This document shows, in pieces, positions 63,928 through 64,000 of a stretch of DNA of 64,000 bases. Both the position numbers and the translations under genes were made by a program. Position 1 is the stretch's first letter, and every line of letters begins with the position of its first letter. The stretch spans positions 1 through 64,000 of the forward strand of contig NZ_JAHKRK010000003.1 of the NCBI RefSeq assembly GCF_019396355.1, given 5' to 3'. The notes under the pieces are model-generated. The model searched no databases. It saw nothing but the letters and a program-made list of their open reading frames with translations, and was not told the DNA's origin. Source of the DNA: Pseudonocardia nigra (GTDB lineage Bacteria > Actinomycetota > Actinomycetes > Mycobacteriales > Pseudonocardiaceae).

Positions 63928-64000
63928 TGTTCCCGGCTGCGATGCCCGACTGACCGGTGCGGCCCCCACGCGCGGACGCCCGCGCTACGGCGGGTGGCGC

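Overview
High-GC actinobacterial chromosome, most like the Pseudonocardiaceae (Pseudonocardia/Amycolatopsis type). Supporting signs are WhiB, DUF3618 and DUF2017 proteins, a CysO/Mec/CysM cysteine pathway, an NDMA-type alcohol dehydrogenase, frequent GTG starts with GTGA/ATGA overlaps, and many genes with a -10 hexamer only 6-8 bases before the start codon (leaderless pattern). The block 23.5-44.4 kb keeps the gene set and approximate order of Mycobacterium tuberculosis Rv1329c-Rv1341 (dinG, pncB, clpS, DUF2017, an ACT/GNAT gene, mec, cysO, cysM, rhomboid, murI, metallo-hydrolase, rph, rdgB), interrupted by lineage-specific insertions.

0-11 kb: selA-selB (selenocysteine insertion), then regulators: a STAS protein, a WhiD/WhiB3-type Fe-S protein behind a perfect CRP-like palindrome, and a partner-switching module. 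That module has a LOV (blue-light flavin) - GAF - SpoIIE-type phosphatase, a second STAS antagonist, an RsbW-like kinase and a SigB/SigF-family sigma factor. A MITE-like element sits at the phosphatase promoter. A flavin reductase, a DUF3618 protein and Bcp peroxiredoxin follow.

11.5-22.3 kb: a vapBC-type toxin-antitoxin pair, then a carbohydrate locus: GH4 glycosidase and DeoR regulator on one side, and PfkB kinase, an ABC sugar importer and a large exported PIG-L deacetylase on the other. It is closed by an unusual cassette: a 36-base hairpin, an HNH endonuclease gene and a tRNA that overlaps the HNH stop codon.

22-44.4 kb: a TVP38 membrane protein, a carboxymuconolactone decarboxylase-like protein, rdgB-rph, an MFS/ArsR pair, murI-rhomboid, a PadR-controlled ABC exporter with a frame break, an array of about six related stem-loops (34.2-34.7 kb), cysM-cysO-mec, clpS, pncB-pncA, an orphan antitoxin, a double-hotdog thioesterase, a secreted Pro-rich protein and dinG.

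44.4-64 kb: a Pth2-like gene, serB and ctaD; a UPF0014 permease; a PIG-L protein; a D-2-hydroxyacid dehydrogenase; a fused MoxR-VWA protein; NDMA-type alcohol dehydrogenase divergent from a benzoate-CoA-ligase-like gene; a truncated ABATE gene and a GNAT; a second hydroxyacid dehydrogenase; a broken alpha/beta hydrolase; an ECF sigma with a triple-VOC protein; an SDR and XRE regulator pair; and a Tat-exported ferritin-like protein. Intergenic gaps are rich in strong hairpins that fall into recurring families. At least five genes show one-base frame breaks; whether these are real mutations or sequence errors cannot be decided from the sequence alone.
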